Assembly: GCA_963676345.2 (NCBI GenBank)
Contig: CAXXTS010000005.1
Span: 186,001 to 250,000, forward strand
From: G963665925 sp963676345
GTDB taxonomy: Bacteria > Bacillota > Clostridia > Peptostreptococcales > Acidaminobacteraceae
Length of the DNA stretch: 64,000 nt
Direction: 5' to 3'
This document shows positions 6,021-15,804 of this stretch, one piece after another (within the stretch, counting starts at the first letter, position 1; every line of letters begins with the position of its first letter). The position numbers and the translations under genes are program-made. The notes below the pieces were generated by a model that worked only from the letters and a program-made list of their open reading frames with translations, made no database searches and was not told the DNA's origin.

Positions 6021-8000
6021 TTGAACACGAATGCATATACAAAACTTGAATTTACTAACATTAGGGAAACACTGTCTGATTACGCTAAATCAGAAGAAGC
6101 TAAAGAGCGCCTGCTTGGCCTAGAGCCAATGATAAATCCAAGTGCAATAAATGCAGCCCTAGATGAAGCTGAAGATGGCTTTTATTTAGCTGAAAATGGA
6201 TTCAGGGTCCCTGTGCATAGCTTAAGTGGTGTAAAAAACGCACTTAAAATGCTCTCAAAAGAAGCTGTGCTTACACCGCATGCTTTGCAAGATTTAAACG
6301 CTTTTCTTGAACATGCCGCCAGAATGAGGCGATTTATGATCGAGAAAGAAGCTTTTCTGAAGCGTATAGGTTCATATGCTTATGGCATTGAACCGCTAGA
6401 CGAGCTCGTTGATGAAATTTCAGCCGCTGTAGAAAATGGACTGATTTCAGACAGGGCTTCTTCAAAGCTTTCAAAAATTAGAAAAACACTTGGACGCACA
6501 GAAGCCAAAATTAGAGAACGGATGGACAGGTATTTGGCATCGGCGGAAATGTCTAAATATTTGCAAGATGATCGTTATAGAATTATTGATGGCAAATTTG
6601 CCCTGCCCGTTAAAAGAACTCAGAAAAATTCGGTTCAGGGGCATATTGTAGGCCATTCAGGAAAGGGCAGCACAGCATATGTACAGCCAGATGCCATCCT
6701 GAAGCTTCAAGAAGAACTCGAAACTTTAAGGGCAGAAGAAAAAGCAGAAGAGTACCGAATTCTAAGTGTATTGACCAATGCGGTAGCTGGTTATACCGGC
6801 GAAATTCATCAGAATATGGATATCATGATTCAATATGATATTATTCTGGCAAAAGGACGTCATGCAAGGCGCATAAAGGGATCAAGACCTGAGTTCAATA
6901 CAAAAGGGCTGATTCAGTTAAACAAGGCACGGCATCCGCTGCTGGGTGAAGAGGCAGTTCCCCTTAATATTGAAGTCGGACAAAATTACAGAAGTCTTGT
7001 CATAACAGGTCCCAATACGGGCGGTAAAACCGTTGCACTTAAGACCACGGGGCTATGTGCTCTCATGGCGCTAAGTGGACTGTATATTCCAGTTGAAACA
7101 GGGTCGACCCTCCCCATCTTTGAAGATATACTTGTAGACATTGGAGACAATCAGAACATTGAACAGTCCCTCAGTACTTTTTCTGCCCATATAGAAAACA
7201 TCATCGGCATTGTGAAATATGGCAGAAAGGGCACACTTGTCATACTGGACGAAATTGGAACAGGCACAGACCCGGTTGAAGGAACAGGGCTAGGAATTGC
7301 CATTTTGGAAAAGCTGCATGAACAAGGAGCCACTGTAATGGCAACAACCCACTTTAGTGAAATCAAAACCTTCGCAAAAACCCACGAAGGCTTTCAGACG
7401 GGCAGTATGGCATTTGACGTAGAAAGCTTGCGTCCACTTTATAGGTTAGACATAGGCAAACCAGGCGAGAGCAATGCATTTTTGATTGCCCTGCGTCTTG
7501 GCCTGAACTACCAGCTTATTGAAAGAGCTCATGAAGCGTCTTATGGTGAAAAAAAGGCCTATAAGGACATATCCAAAAGACTTGAAAAGAGAAAAGAATC
7601 CACTGATGAGCAGTCGAGAAAATCACAATCAGAACAGGGCTATGATAAGGGCTCTGAACAGACAAAGGTTAAAGCCAAGCATGTTAGAAAACAGTTAAAG
7701 GCAGCTGATAAGCAGCTCGAAAAACCAGAATTTGAAGTGGGTGATGCAGTGAAAATAAGTGGATTTCCTGCAGTGGGTATAATAGCGGATGTTGCCGATA
7801 GAAAAGGCGAATATCCTGTTATGTACAAAAACAAGAAAATTAAGGTGAGTCACAAGAGACTCACAAAGTACTTGAACAAAGATGTTTTGTATCCAGATGC
7901 CTATGATATGGATATTGTTACAAAGTCCAAGACACGCAGAAAAAAAGAGACGAAACTGAGAAAAGGACATAAGGATGTTGTTTTAAATGATAATGAGTAG
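6021..8000 (+). CDS. MutS2-like ATPase lacking the Smr nuclease domain
   Basis: About 659 residues. An N-terminal clamp/lever region with coiled coil (to ~300) precedes a MutS ATPase domain with Walker A GPNTGGKT (~330) and Walker B VILDEIGTGTDP. After a charged linker comes a KOW-like segment (EVGDAVKISGFPAVGIIADV) and a basic tail. Canonical MutS2 is ~785 residues and ends in an Smr nuclease domain; that domain is absent, so this is the shorter paralogue type. MutS2 acts on recombination intermediates and collided ribosomes; which applies here is unknown. TTG 6021 is chosen because GGAGG (6008-6012) lies 8 bp before it; an earlier TTG at 6006 overlaps that site. Confidence 0.8.
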   Translation: MNTNAYTKLEFTNIRETLSDYAKSEEAKERLLGLEPMINPSAINAALDEAEDGFYLAENGFRVPVHSLSGVKNALKMLSKEAVLTPHALQDLNAFLEHAARMRRFMIEKEAFLKRIGSYAYGIEPLDELVDEISAAVENGLISDRASSKLSKIRKTLGRTEAKIRERMDRYLASAEMSKYLQDDRYRIIDGKFALPVKRTQKNSVQGHIVGHSGKGSTAYVQPDAILKLQEELETLRAEEKAEEYRILSVLTNAVAGYTGEIHQNMDIMIQYDIILAKGRHARRIKGSRPEFNTKGLIQLNKARHPLLGEEAVPLNIEVGQNYRSLVITGPNTGGKTVALKTTGLCALMALSGLYIPVETGSTLPIFEDILVDIGDNQNIEQSLSTFSAHIENIIGIVKYGRKGTLVILDEIGTGTDPVEGTGLGIAILEKLHEQGATVMATTHFSEIKTFAKTHEGFQTGSMAFDVESLRPLYRLDIGKPGESNAFLIALRLGLNYQLIERAHEASYGEKKAYKDISKRLEKRKESTDEQSRKSQSEQGYDKGSEQTKVKAKHVRKQLKAADKQLEKPEFEVGDAVKISGFPAVGIIADVADRKGEYPVMYKNKKIKVSHKRLTKYLNKDVLYPDAYDMDIVTKSKTRRKKETKLRKGHKDVVLNDNE

Positions 8001-8029
8001 TGCATTCAGAAACGGATAAGGGAGGTAAA

Positions 8030-8347
8030 ATGAGCACATTTACAGAACGCGTTATTGAAATCATTCAGATTATACCTGAAACGCATGTCGCGACTTACGG
8101 TCAGATTGCCGAGTTGAGCGGGCATCCGAGAGCACCGCGACAGGTTGCTGGGATATTGTCTCGGTATTCTGATAAATACAATTTACCCTGGCACCGTGTC
8201 ATAAGCAGTAAAGGCATGGTCTCAATCAAGGATATGAACGGGCGAACAGAGCAAATAGCAAGGCTGCGCGCAGAAGGCATCACAGTAGATGAAGACGGAC
8301 GCATCGATTTGGATGTCTTTGGATGGCGGCCAGTCATTGAAAAATAA
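8030..8347 (+). CDS. Alkyltransferase-like protein (ATL)
   Basis: 105 residues, DNA-binding fold of O6-alkylguanine-DNA alkyltransferase: YGQIAELSGHPRAPRQVAGIL recognition region, then PWHRVI. In true MGMT the motif is PCHRV; here W54 replaces the catalytic cysteine, the mark of ATL proteins, which bind alkylated guanine and recruit nucleotide excision repair but transfer no alkyl group. GGGAGG at 8020-8025 supports ATG 8030; the frame upstream overlaps the MutS2-like stop. The two genes are 29 bp apart and probably one operon. Confidence 0.88.
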   Translation: MSTFTERVIEIIQIIPETHVATYGQIAELSGHPRAPRQVAGILSRYSDKYNLPWHRVISSKGMVSIKDMNGRTEQIARLRAEGITVDEDGRIDLDVFGWRPVIEK

Positions 8348-8492
8348 GGATGAATGTGTCTATTGCAATATCTATTGTCTTGAAATAATGTCTCAAAACC
8401 CTTAAAATCATGAATAAGCATCTTAATTATCGCCAATTTCGTAACGAATCCGTGAACAATTCGTGAATCTTCATTCCACAAGCATTGAATAG

Positions 8493-8510
8493 GGTCAAAT
8501 GGTGGTAAAA
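8493..8510 (+). promoter_or_regulatory. CtsR-like operator upstream of clpE
   Basis: GGTCAAA (8493-8499) followed after 4 bp by GGTAAAA (8504-8510), close to the CtsR heptamer direct repeat (RGTCAAA, usual gap 3). The second copy has one mismatch and the gap is one longer. ClpE is a CtsR target in Bacillus, which fits. A possible -35 TTGAAT lies at 8485-8490. Confidence 0.35.
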
Positions 8511-8565
8511 TAATAATAGATAAGAGTAGGGTAGTATACCTTAGCAAGAAAAGAGGTAGATATAA

Positions 8566-10911
8566 ATGAAACTTTGTTCAAGATGCAATAAAAATATCGC
8601 AATGATATATATGAATAAAATGGAAAATGGCAAAGAGTCTGTTGAGCAGCTTTGTATAAAGTGTGCAAGAGAAGTCGGTGTACCGGGCATTGACAATTTG
8701 CTCAAACAGACAGGGATGGAAGAAGATGAGCTCAATCATATGATGGAACATATGAATGATATGTTTGACGGCATGGACCCAGAGCAAATGAACATTTCTG
8801 ACCTGATGGGCATGATGAATGGTATGGATATGGATGAATTTGACGGACTTGGTGCCGGTGAAGACTATGAGGAAGATGACCTTGTTGAACTCATGGATGA
8901 AGATGAGGCCGAAGCGTCGAGCGCGACCGCAGAAAAGACTGAGCAGAAGAAAAAGAAGAAGAAAAAGCGTTTTGCAGGCAAAAAACACCTCGAGACCTAT
9001 GGGACCAATCTGACAGATAAGGCCAAAAATGGAGACATTGACGCAATTATTGGACGTCAGCGTGAGATTGACAGAATGGTGCAGATTTTGAACCGACGCA
9101 CAAAAAATAATCCAGTACTTATTGGGGAACCAGGTGTAGGTAAAACAGCCATAGCAGAAGGGTTGGCGCTGCGTATTGCAGAGCAGAAAGTGCCTGCAAA
9201 ACTTTTCAGTGCTGAGGTCTACTTGCTTGATATGACAGCCATAGTTGCCGGTACACAGTTCAGAGGCCAGTTCGAAGGGCGTATTAAAGCAATAATTGAT
9301 GAGGCAAAAGAACGTGGCAATGTTATTTTGGTAATTGATGAACTGCACAACATTGTGGGTGCTGGGGATTTACAAGGTGGCGCGATGAACGCAGCCAACA
9401 TTCTAAAGCCTGCACTTGCGAGAGGTGAAGTACAAATTATAGGTGCCACTACCCTAGAAGAATATCGTAAACATATAGAAAAGGATGCGGCTCTTGAGAG
9501 ACGTTTCCAGCCTATCGTGGTTGACGAACCAACGCCAGAAGAGTCGGTTGAAATTCTTAAAGGCATTCGTAATTACTATGAATCCTATCATAAGGTCAAT
9601 ATTCCTGACCAAGTTGTGGAGGCGTGCGTACGACTGAGTGACCGCTATATCCGCGACCGGTATCTGCCAGACAAGGCCATCGATGTTATGGACGAGGCAG
9701 GTTCGCGTGCCAACTTGAAAAACAAGGGGCTTGTAGAACTTGCTGCCCTTAAAGACGATCTTGAGAAAGTGCGTCAAGAAAAACTCCAAGCGGCGGAACT
9801 TGAAGACTATGAAAAATCAGCCGATCTGAAAATGGCTGAACTCTCATTAGAGGAGAAAATTGAAAGACTTGAGCAGGAAACCACGCATGTTGAAATTAGT
9901 ATAGAAGACATTGCTTATGTTATTGAAGCGTGGACAAAAATTCCAGTTCAGCGCATCACCGAGGATGAAGCAGATCGTCTGCTTATACTTGAAGAAAGAC
10001 TTAAGCGTAGAGTCATCGGACAAAATCCTGCGGTTGAATCCCTTGCGAAAGCCGTAAGAAGAAATCGGTCAGGTTTTAGAAAGCTTAAAAAACCATCTTC
10101 GTTTATCTTTGTTGGACCAACGGGTGTTGGTAAGACAGAACTCGCAAAAAGTTTGGCTACTGAACTGTTTGGAAGCGATGAGAATATGATTCGCCTAGAT
10201 ATGTCTGAATATATGGAACGCCATACGGTGAGCAAGCTCATTGGAGCGCCTCCAGGATATGTTGGATTTGATCAAGGTGGAAAGCTGACAGATGTAGTAC
10301 GTAGAAAGCCCTATACGGTGATATTGATGGATGAGATTGAAAAAGCCCATCCTGATATTTTCAATATTTTACTTCAAATTCTAGATGAAGGCAGATTGAC
10401 AGACAGCCAAGGCAGAACCGTTTACTTTGACAATACAGTCATCATTATGACGTCTAACCTGGGAACAAGCACGGGTGCGGCACGTATTGGATTTGGATCT
10501 GGCAGTTCAGATGCAGTCAAAGAAAAGGTTCGGGAAGCCCTACGCAGTACGTTTAGGCCTGAATTCTTAAACCGCGTGGATGACATTATTACCTTTAACA
10601 AATTGGGCCACGATGAATTTGAATCCATTTTGGAGTTGATGCTGAAAGAAGTGAAGGCAGAACTGCATGACAAAGGCATGACCATGCATGTGGATGAAGA
10701 TGCCAAAGTCTTCCTGATTGAAAAGGGATACAGTGATGAGTATGGTGCACGCCCTATGCGTAGAGCAATACAAACCTACTTGGAAGACGAAATCGCAGAA
10801 GCCTATCTGCGAGGTCTGATAAAAGAAGGAGACCACCTGCGTATCTCAAAAAATGAGACGGGATTAAAAGTACTGCCGGAAGCGAAGAACCTTGATGAAA
10901 TATTACAGTAG
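8566..10911 (+). CDS. clpE: ClpE-type AAA+ unfoldase with N-terminal zinc finger
   Basis: 781 residues. An N-terminal zinc finger with C4, C7, C30 and C33 replaces the usual Clp_N domain, the hallmark of ClpE. Next an acidic, Met-rich linker and a lysine run (~residues 127-137), then AAA-1 (GEPGVGKTA), a coiled-coil middle domain around residues 390-440, and AAA-2 (GPTGVGKTE, MDEIEKAH). It unfolds aggregated proteins for ClpP in the cytosol. Bacillus ClpE is ~700 residues; the longer acidic linker accounts for the extra length. AAGAGG precedes the ATG. Transcribed alone and closed by a terminator. Confidence 0.9.
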   Translation: MKLCSRCNKNIAMIYMNKMENGKESVEQLCIKCAREVGVPGIDNLLKQTGMEEDELNHMMEHMNDMFDGMDPEQMNISDLMGMMNGMDMDEFDGLGAGEDYEEDDLVELMDEDEAEASSATAEKTEQKKKKKKKRFAGKKHLETYGTNLTDKAKNGDIDAIIGRQREIDRMVQILNRRTKNNPVLIGEPGVGKTAIAEGLALRIAEQKVPAKLFSAEVYLLDMTAIVAGTQFRGQFEGRIKAIIDEAKERGNVILVIDELHNIVGAGDLQGGAMNAANILKPALARGEVQIIGATTLEEYRKHIEKDAALERRFQPIVVDEPTPEESVEILKGIRNYYESYHKVNIPDQVVEACVRLSDRYIRDRYLPDKAIDVMDEAGSRANLKNKGLVELAALKDDLEKVRQEKLQAAELEDYEKSADLKMAELSLEEKIERLEQETTHVEISIEDIAYVIEAWTKIPVQRITEDEADRLLILEERLKRRVIGQNPAVESLAKAVRRNRSGFRKLKKPSSFIFVGPTGVGKTELAKSLATELFGSDENMIRLDMSEYMERHTVSKLIGAPPGYVGFDQGGKLTDVVRRKPYTVILMDEIEKAHPDIFNILLQILDEGRLTDSQGRTVYFDNTVIIMTSNLGTSTGAARIGFGSGSSDAVKEKVREALRSTFRPEFLNRVDDIITFNKLGHDEFESILELMLKEVKAELHDKGMTMHVDEDAKVFLIEKGYSDEYGARPMRRAIQTYLEDEIAEAYLRGLIKEGDHLRISKNETGLKVLPEAKNLDEILQ

Positions 10912-10953
10912 ACGCTTTGTGAAAGTATAGAAAAAACTAAGAATAGAAGTATT

Positions 10954-10996
10954 AAACAATGCAGATTCTCAAAATATGATTCTGCATTGTTTTTTT
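10954..10996 (+). terminator. Intrinsic terminator of clpE
   Basis: AAACAATGCAGA (10954-10965) pairs with TCTGCATTGTTT (10981-10992), followed by T. Confidence 0.9.
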
Positions 10997-11183
10997 GCGA
11001 AAAAGACAAAGAACAGCAGGTTTGCAGACACACATGATTCCATCATGCTCGCATGAATGGAATCATGTGTGTCTGCAAACCTATTGGGCGCGTCTAGCGA
11101 CCAGGGCAACCAGAGGTTGCACGGTGCTGTTCGTAGATTAAAGAATGGCGCGTCTAGCGACCAGGGCAACCAGAGGTTGCACG
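10997..11183 (+). repeat. Interspersed palindromic element, copy B
   Basis: Left flank GACAAAGAACAGC (11005-11017); 26-bp perfect arms 11018-11043 and 11057-11082, with CATGC-TC-GCATG inside giving ~31 bp; right flank GGCGCGTCTAGCGAC. A 37-bp block starting with that flank occurs twice, 11087-11123 and 11147-11183, exactly 60 bp apart, and contains the hairpin GCAACC-AGA-GGTTGC. It starts straight after the clpE terminator. The arm sequence differs completely from copies A, C and D. No coding capacity. Confidence 0.75.
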
Positions 11184-11309
11184 ATTTAGTGTGCTTATTT
11201 GGAGACTTTCTTATCCCTATTGTTATATGAATTCAGATTCGGGTAAATACTAAAAAGGTATACTTTGGGTGACGATACTTTCTGTGAATTAAGCTACAAG
11301 GAGTTCATT

Positions 11310-14300
11310 ATGGATAAGAAAATCAAAGAACTGGATATAGAAAACAATTTTATAGGCAGAGTGGCCAGCTTTTTTGTTGGTCGATTTCAAATGGTGGTTT
11401 TACTCATAGTTCTTATTGTGGGTGTCGGTGTTTCTGGCGTCTTGATGATGCCTAAAGAATCCCTTCCGGAAATCGTCTTTCCGGCCATTATGATACAGAC
11501 CATCTATCCCGGTGCATCCCCGGAAGATGTTGAAGAACTGATTACAGATAAAATCGAGTCTAAAATGAATGATTTGGATGCGCTGGACGAAATTCAGTCA
11601 GATTCAAGCTTTAGTTTCTCTTCAGTCGCTCTCATATTTGAAGAAGGCACTGATATGGACAAGAAAAAGGTAGAAGTTGAAAGTGAATTGTCAGACATCG
11701 CCTTTGCACAGGGCATTGAAAAACCTAAAGTTATGACGTTCTCGACATCTGAAATTCCCCTTTTGCAGCTGAGTGTATCTGGTCCTTTTTCAACTTTTGA
11801 GCTCACGCATTATGCAGATCTAATTGGGGAAGAACTTGAACAGATTCCAGGCATAGAATCCGTAAATCTCTATGGAGGACTTGAACGCGAAATTCATGTG
11901 AATTTAGACCAGGCGCGGTTAATGGAATATGGTCTTACTGCTGGAGATATTCAAACAGCCATTTCTGTTCTTAATGTTGCCATTCCAGTGGGAGAGGCAA
12001 CGCTTAGCAGTCAGCGTGTAAGTATTCGAATCGATGAACAGGTGGACTCCGCTTCAGAAATTGGAGACATTGTGCTAAATACCCCAAAAGGAGGGCAGAT
12101 TTTTATCAAGGATGTCGCTGAGGTTGTTGATGTAAGCGAAGAAGTCGATGAGTATAGTCTGACGCATGTCAACAACTCTGGGGTGGATGAGGCTCAGCGT
12201 TCAGTCTTTATCGAGGTGCTCAAAGAAAATGATACGGATGTCATCGGATTAAGTGCTGCTGTTAGAGAGCGTATCAAGTCAATGAAAGGACGCATTTATC
12301 CGGATACACTCACACTGAACATTTCAGGAGACTTATCAGAGTATGTTAAAAAAGACTTAGAAAGCATTCAAGCAAGTGCTTTTTCTGGACTCATTGTGGT
12401 TGTCCTAGTCCTTTTCTTGTTTATTGGGTTTAAGGAGTCGCTCATTGTATCAATGACAATACCGATTACGCTCATGGCGACACTTGGCATTTTAGACGTT
12501 TTAGGGATGAGCCTGAATGCCCTTTCCATTTTGGGTATGATTGTGGCGCTTGGTCTATTAGTAGACAACTCCATTATTGTCATGGAAAATATGGACCGCC
12601 TCAGTCGGATGGGCGCACAAGCTAGACTCTCGGCGATAAAAGGGGTCAATCAGGTAGGTTTTCCTGTTCTTGCAGCGACATCGACAACCGTTGCTGCCTT
12701 TTTCCCATTAGCTATTTTACCGGGTATAATGGGCGCATTTATCAACACGGTTCCAAGAACGATAATTATTGCCCTCATCGCATCCTTTGGTGTGGCCATT
12801 ACAATTACGCCTTCTATTTATTCTAGGCTTTTGAAAAAGAGATCACACACACTTCTTCATAAAATTGCACATAAAATGAAATTAGACAGTAAAGCGGCAT
12901 CATCTTTAGAAAAAGCATTTTCTGTCCTAATTGTCATTGTATTAGGCTACTACGCTTTTTCTGGAAGTGCCAGTGAAATTAATTTAGGAATCATTGCAGC
13001 TCTATTCTTCGGTCTGCTTATGGCTTTTAAAGTGTATTTATATGGTGGGCAAGGGCTGGAGGAAGCTCCGGCAATACAATATTACAGACGTTTTATAGGG
13101 TATTTACTCCATAAAAGGCATAGGCGAATCGGCGTTGTATTCGTAGGTATAACTACGCTGGTAGCCAGTTTCGCCCTCATTGGAGCAGGGGTTGTCAAGA
13201 TTTCGTTTTTCCCTGCAACCGAGCCTGAGAGCTTGCAGATTATAGTTGATACACCAGGTGGGACAACACTTGAAGAGACCGCTGAAATTACGGATGCGGT
13301 AGAGTCCTATTTGAAAACCGTACCAGAAATTGAAGCGTATAATATTACAATTGGTGGTAATGAAGTGGACCGAGCAGTCATATCGGTTATATTTGAGGAT
13401 GATTCAAATCAGGATATTGATGGATTCAAAATATTGAAAGATGCCCAAAAGGCAGTTGCTCGAATACCTGGAGCAAAAATTATTGTTAATGGGTCAGCGG
13501 GACAAGGTCCCCCCGTTGGAAAGCCGGTTAGCCTAAAAATTATTGGCACGGATTTAAATCAAATGAAGGCGTTAGCAGACAACTATGCTGAAATATATGA
13601 CTCAATAGAGGGTGTTTATAATATTGATGTAGATGCTGTAGCGGACTCGCCACAGGTTAAGATCAATATACATGAAAAACAGATAGGCACATACGGCCTA
13701 TCGGTCTCTCAAATAGCGGGCCAGCTCCGTAATCAAATGGATGGTGTTGTAGCTGCAACCATTCAAGTAGACCGAGAAGAGGTTGATGTGGTCGTGAAAG
13801 TCCACAGGGATGAAATGACAGACTTAAATGGCTTGAATGCCATGTATATCATAACACCAAAAGGTGTGGCGCTTCCTCTAGCGCATATTGCTGATATTGA
13901 AGAGTATAGCGGGCTCTCAAGCATTGCGCATCTTGAGAGTGAACGTGTTATTACACTAGAAGCGGATTTAATAAAAGGTGTTAATATTAATGATGTGACC
14001 CGCCAATTCGAAGAGAAATCAAAGAATATCGTTATACCAGATGACATCCGTACAGAATACGGTGGCGATATAGAAGCTATACAGGAAAGCTTTACGGACC
14101 TTTTCAGAAGTATGCTTCTAGCAGTATTTCTCGTATTCATTATTCTATCTGTCCAGTTCAATTCGGTGGCTCAGCCATTTGCTATTCTTATGACTGTGCC
14201 AATGGCAATGATTGGTGTAATTGTAGGGTTGGCAGTTACTGGGAATGAATTTGGGTTTTATGCATTCATGGGATTGGTTGCACTCGTTGGTATAGCCGTG

Positions 14301-14612
14301 AATGATGCGATTGTTCTCATAGATTTTATGAACTATATACGTGAGACAGGAGGTACCCTCACAGATGCCATTCTTGAAGCGGGAACGATTCGTTTTAATC
14401 CAGTCTTGGCGACGACACTGACAACCATTGGTGGCGTTTTGCCACTGGCATTTAGGGATACTTACTATGCTCAATTTAGTTTTTCACTGGTGTTTGGATT
14501 ACTTGTGACTACGATTCTAACACTGGTATACATTCCGGTATTCTATTTAATGATTGAAGGCTGGAAGGAAAAACGCTCGAAGCGCCATTTGTCTGATGGA
14601 AGGGAGGCCTAG
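11310..14612 (+). CDS. RND-family efflux transporter, AcrB/SwrC type
   Basis: About 1100 residues, full length for an inner-membrane RND pump. A first helix (VVLLIVLIVGVGVSGVLM) is followed by a large extracytoplasmic porter region (PGASPEDVEE), a block of helices with GMIVALGLLVDNSIIVMENM, a second extracytoplasmic loop and a last helix block with GLVALVGIAVNDAIVLIDFM. Such pumps use the proton gradient to expel lipophilic or toxic compounds; in Gram-positives SwrC-type members export surfactants and drugs. CAAGGAG before ATG 11310 decides the start over an upstream GTG/TTG. The adaptor gene starts two bases after the stop. Substrate unknown. Confidence 0.88.
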   Translation: MDKKIKELDIENNFIGRVASFFVGRFQMVVLLIVLIVGVGVSGVLMMPKESLPEIVFPAIMIQTIYPGASPEDVEELITDKIESKMNDLDALDEIQSDSSFSFSSVALIFEEGTDMDKKKVEVESELSDIAFAQGIEKPKVMTFSTSEIPLLQLSVSGPFSTFELTHYADLIGEELEQIPGIESVNLYGGLEREIHVNLDQARLMEYGLTAGDIQTAISVLNVAIPVGEATLSSQRVSIRIDEQVDSASEIGDIVLNTPKGGQIFIKDVAEVVDVSEEVDEYSLTHVNNSGVDEAQRSVFIEVLKENDTDVIGLSAAVRERIKSMKGRIYPDTLTLNISGDLSEYVKKDLESIQASAFSGLIVVVLVLFLFIGFKESLIVSMTIPITLMATLGILDVLGMSLNALSILGMIVALGLLVDNSIIVMENMDRLSRMGAQARLSAIKGVNQVGFPVLAATSTTVAAFFPLAILPGIMGAFINTVPRTIIIALIASFGVAITITPSIYSRLLKKRSHTLLHKIAHKMKLDSKAASSLEKAFSVLIVIVLGYYAFSGSASEINLGIIAALFFGLLMAFKVYLYGGQGLEEAPAIQYYRRFIGYLLHKRHRRIGVVFVGITTLVASFALIGAGVVKISFFPATEPESLQIIVDTPGGTTLEETAEITDAVESYLKTVPEIEAYNITIGGNEVDRAVISVIFEDDSNQDIDGFKILKDAQKAVARIPGAKIIVNGSAGQGPPVGKPVSLKIIGTDLNQMKALADNYAEIYDSIEGVYNIDVDAVADSPQVKINIHEKQIGTYGLSVSQIAGQLRNQMDGVVAATIQVDREEVDVVVKVHRDEMTDLNGLNAMYIITPKGVALPLAHIADIEEYSGLSSIAHLESERVITLEADLIKGVNINDVTRQFEEKSKNIVIPDDIRTEYGGDIEAIQESFTDLFRSMLLAVFLVFIILSVQFNSVAQPFAILMTVPMAMIGVIVGLAVTGNEFGFYAFMGLVALVGIAVNDAIVLIDFMNYIRETGGTLTDAILEAGTIRFNPVLATTLTTIGGVLPLAFRDTYYAQFSFSLVFGLLVTTILTLVYIPVFYLMIEGWKEKRSKRHLSDGREA

Positions 14613-14614
14613 CA

Positions 14615-15724
14615 ATGAATACGTTTAAAAAATGGAAGCAAATTTTAATCATATCATGCACGTTAGTATTCATAATTACGGGTTGTTCAAAAGCTGAGAA
14701 GGTGGAAGAAGAAGAACTTGAGGCTGATGTTTCTGTGCCAGTTCAAGTGGAGAAATCGGAAATACATGAAATATATGATTCAGTTAAAGCACTCGGTAAA
14801 ATAGAGGCAAATGCAGTTTATCAAATAAGCGCAGGTACAGGACAGGTAGAAAAGGTCTATGTTGAAGCGGGGGATATGGTTGAAGCGGATGATCTTTTGT
14901 TTGAACTTGAAGCCGACAGTCTTGAAAAGAACTACAGAGCAGTAGAAAGTCAGCTGAGAACATTACGTGACACGTTGAAAATCCAAAAGGACGATCAAAA
15001 GCTCACCTATGATCGGCAAAAAGAACTGTTTGAAGCAGGTGCAATATCAAAACGCGAACTTGAAAGTGTAGAACTTGCATATGAGCAGCTAAAGAAACAG
15101 TATCAAGATGCTGTAGTGAGTTATAACAATCAAGTTTTAAATCTAAAAGATGGTATTGAAGACCAGCAGGTCAGGAGTCCAATTCGAGGCGTGGTAGCCG
15201 CGGTATACATCAAAGACAGTGAACAGGTTATGGGGCAAAGCGCAATAGAAATAATGGATGATTCATCGGTTAAAGCAGTCATTGGTTTGACTGCCCAACA
15301 GGTGAAACGTGTGAATCAAGGGGCAAGTGCCATTGTTTTTACAGAGGGAGACATGGACGTGGAAATACCTGCGCATGTAGAGTCTATTAATGCAGTGCCT
15401 TCTGTAGCGTCGGGGCTTTATGAAGCAGAGCTTCTACTTGAATCAGATGCAGTGAAACTCAAAGCGGGTGAATTCGTGGAAGTGGAAATTTTGATAAATA
15501 TTAGAAAAATGGTTGCTATTCCCAGAAGGTCCGTTATAATAACTGGAGACACTGAAAAGGTATTTGTGGCTCATGACAATCATGCTGTAGAAAAACGAGT
15601 GACAACAGGACGCGTGAATGGTGATTATATTGAGATATTAAGTGGACTGGATGAAAATGAGTCGGTGGTAGTACGTGGTCAGTCATTTCTAAAAGACGGC
15701 TCAGCCGTAGAGGTTGTAGAGTAA
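14615..15724 (+). CDS. RND efflux adaptor (membrane fusion) lipoprotein
   Basis: 369 residues. Signal peptide with lipobox ITGC (lipidated C24), then the biotinyl-lipoyl half-motif (GTGQVEKVYVEAGDMVEADD), a coiled-coil hairpin (~residues 105-175), the second half-motif with VRSPIRGVVAAVYIKDSEQV, and beta-barrel regions. It links the RND pump to the cell exterior; in a monoderm it would stay anchored on the outer face of the membrane. GGAAGGGAGG precedes it, partly inside the pump gene, so the two are translationally coupled. Confidence 0.88.
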   Translation: MNTFKKWKQILIISCTLVFIITGCSKAEKVEEEELEADVSVPVQVEKSEIHEIYDSVKALGKIEANAVYQISAGTGQVEKVYVEAGDMVEADDLLFELEADSLEKNYRAVESQLRTLRDTLKIQKDDQKLTYDRQKELFEAGAISKRELESVELAYEQLKKQYQDAVVSYNNQVLNLKDGIEDQQVRSPIRGVVAAVYIKDSEQVMGQSAIEIMDDSSVKAVIGLTAQQVKRVNQGASAIVFTEGDMDVEIPAHVESINAVPSVASGLYEAELLLESDAVKLKAGEFVEVEILINIRKMVAIPRRSVIITGDTEKVFVAHDNHAVEKRVTTGRVNGDYIEILSGLDENESVVVRGQSFLKDGSAVEVVE

Positions 15725-15804
15725 ATACCCAATGAACATTAAGATGCAGTGAAAAGCACATGTCTATCTCTTTTTAGGGTATAGTACATTTGAGGTGAAA
15801 CATA

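Noticed and set aside
8578..9348. 256-codon minus-strand frame
   Set aside because: Shadow of clpE, Phe/His-rich composition typical of the antisense of acidic coding sequence.
11310..15724. RND pump as evidence for a Gram-negative host
   Set aside because: SwrC-type RND pumps occur in Firmicutes, no outer-membrane TolC-like gene follows, and the other genes are typical of Clostridia.
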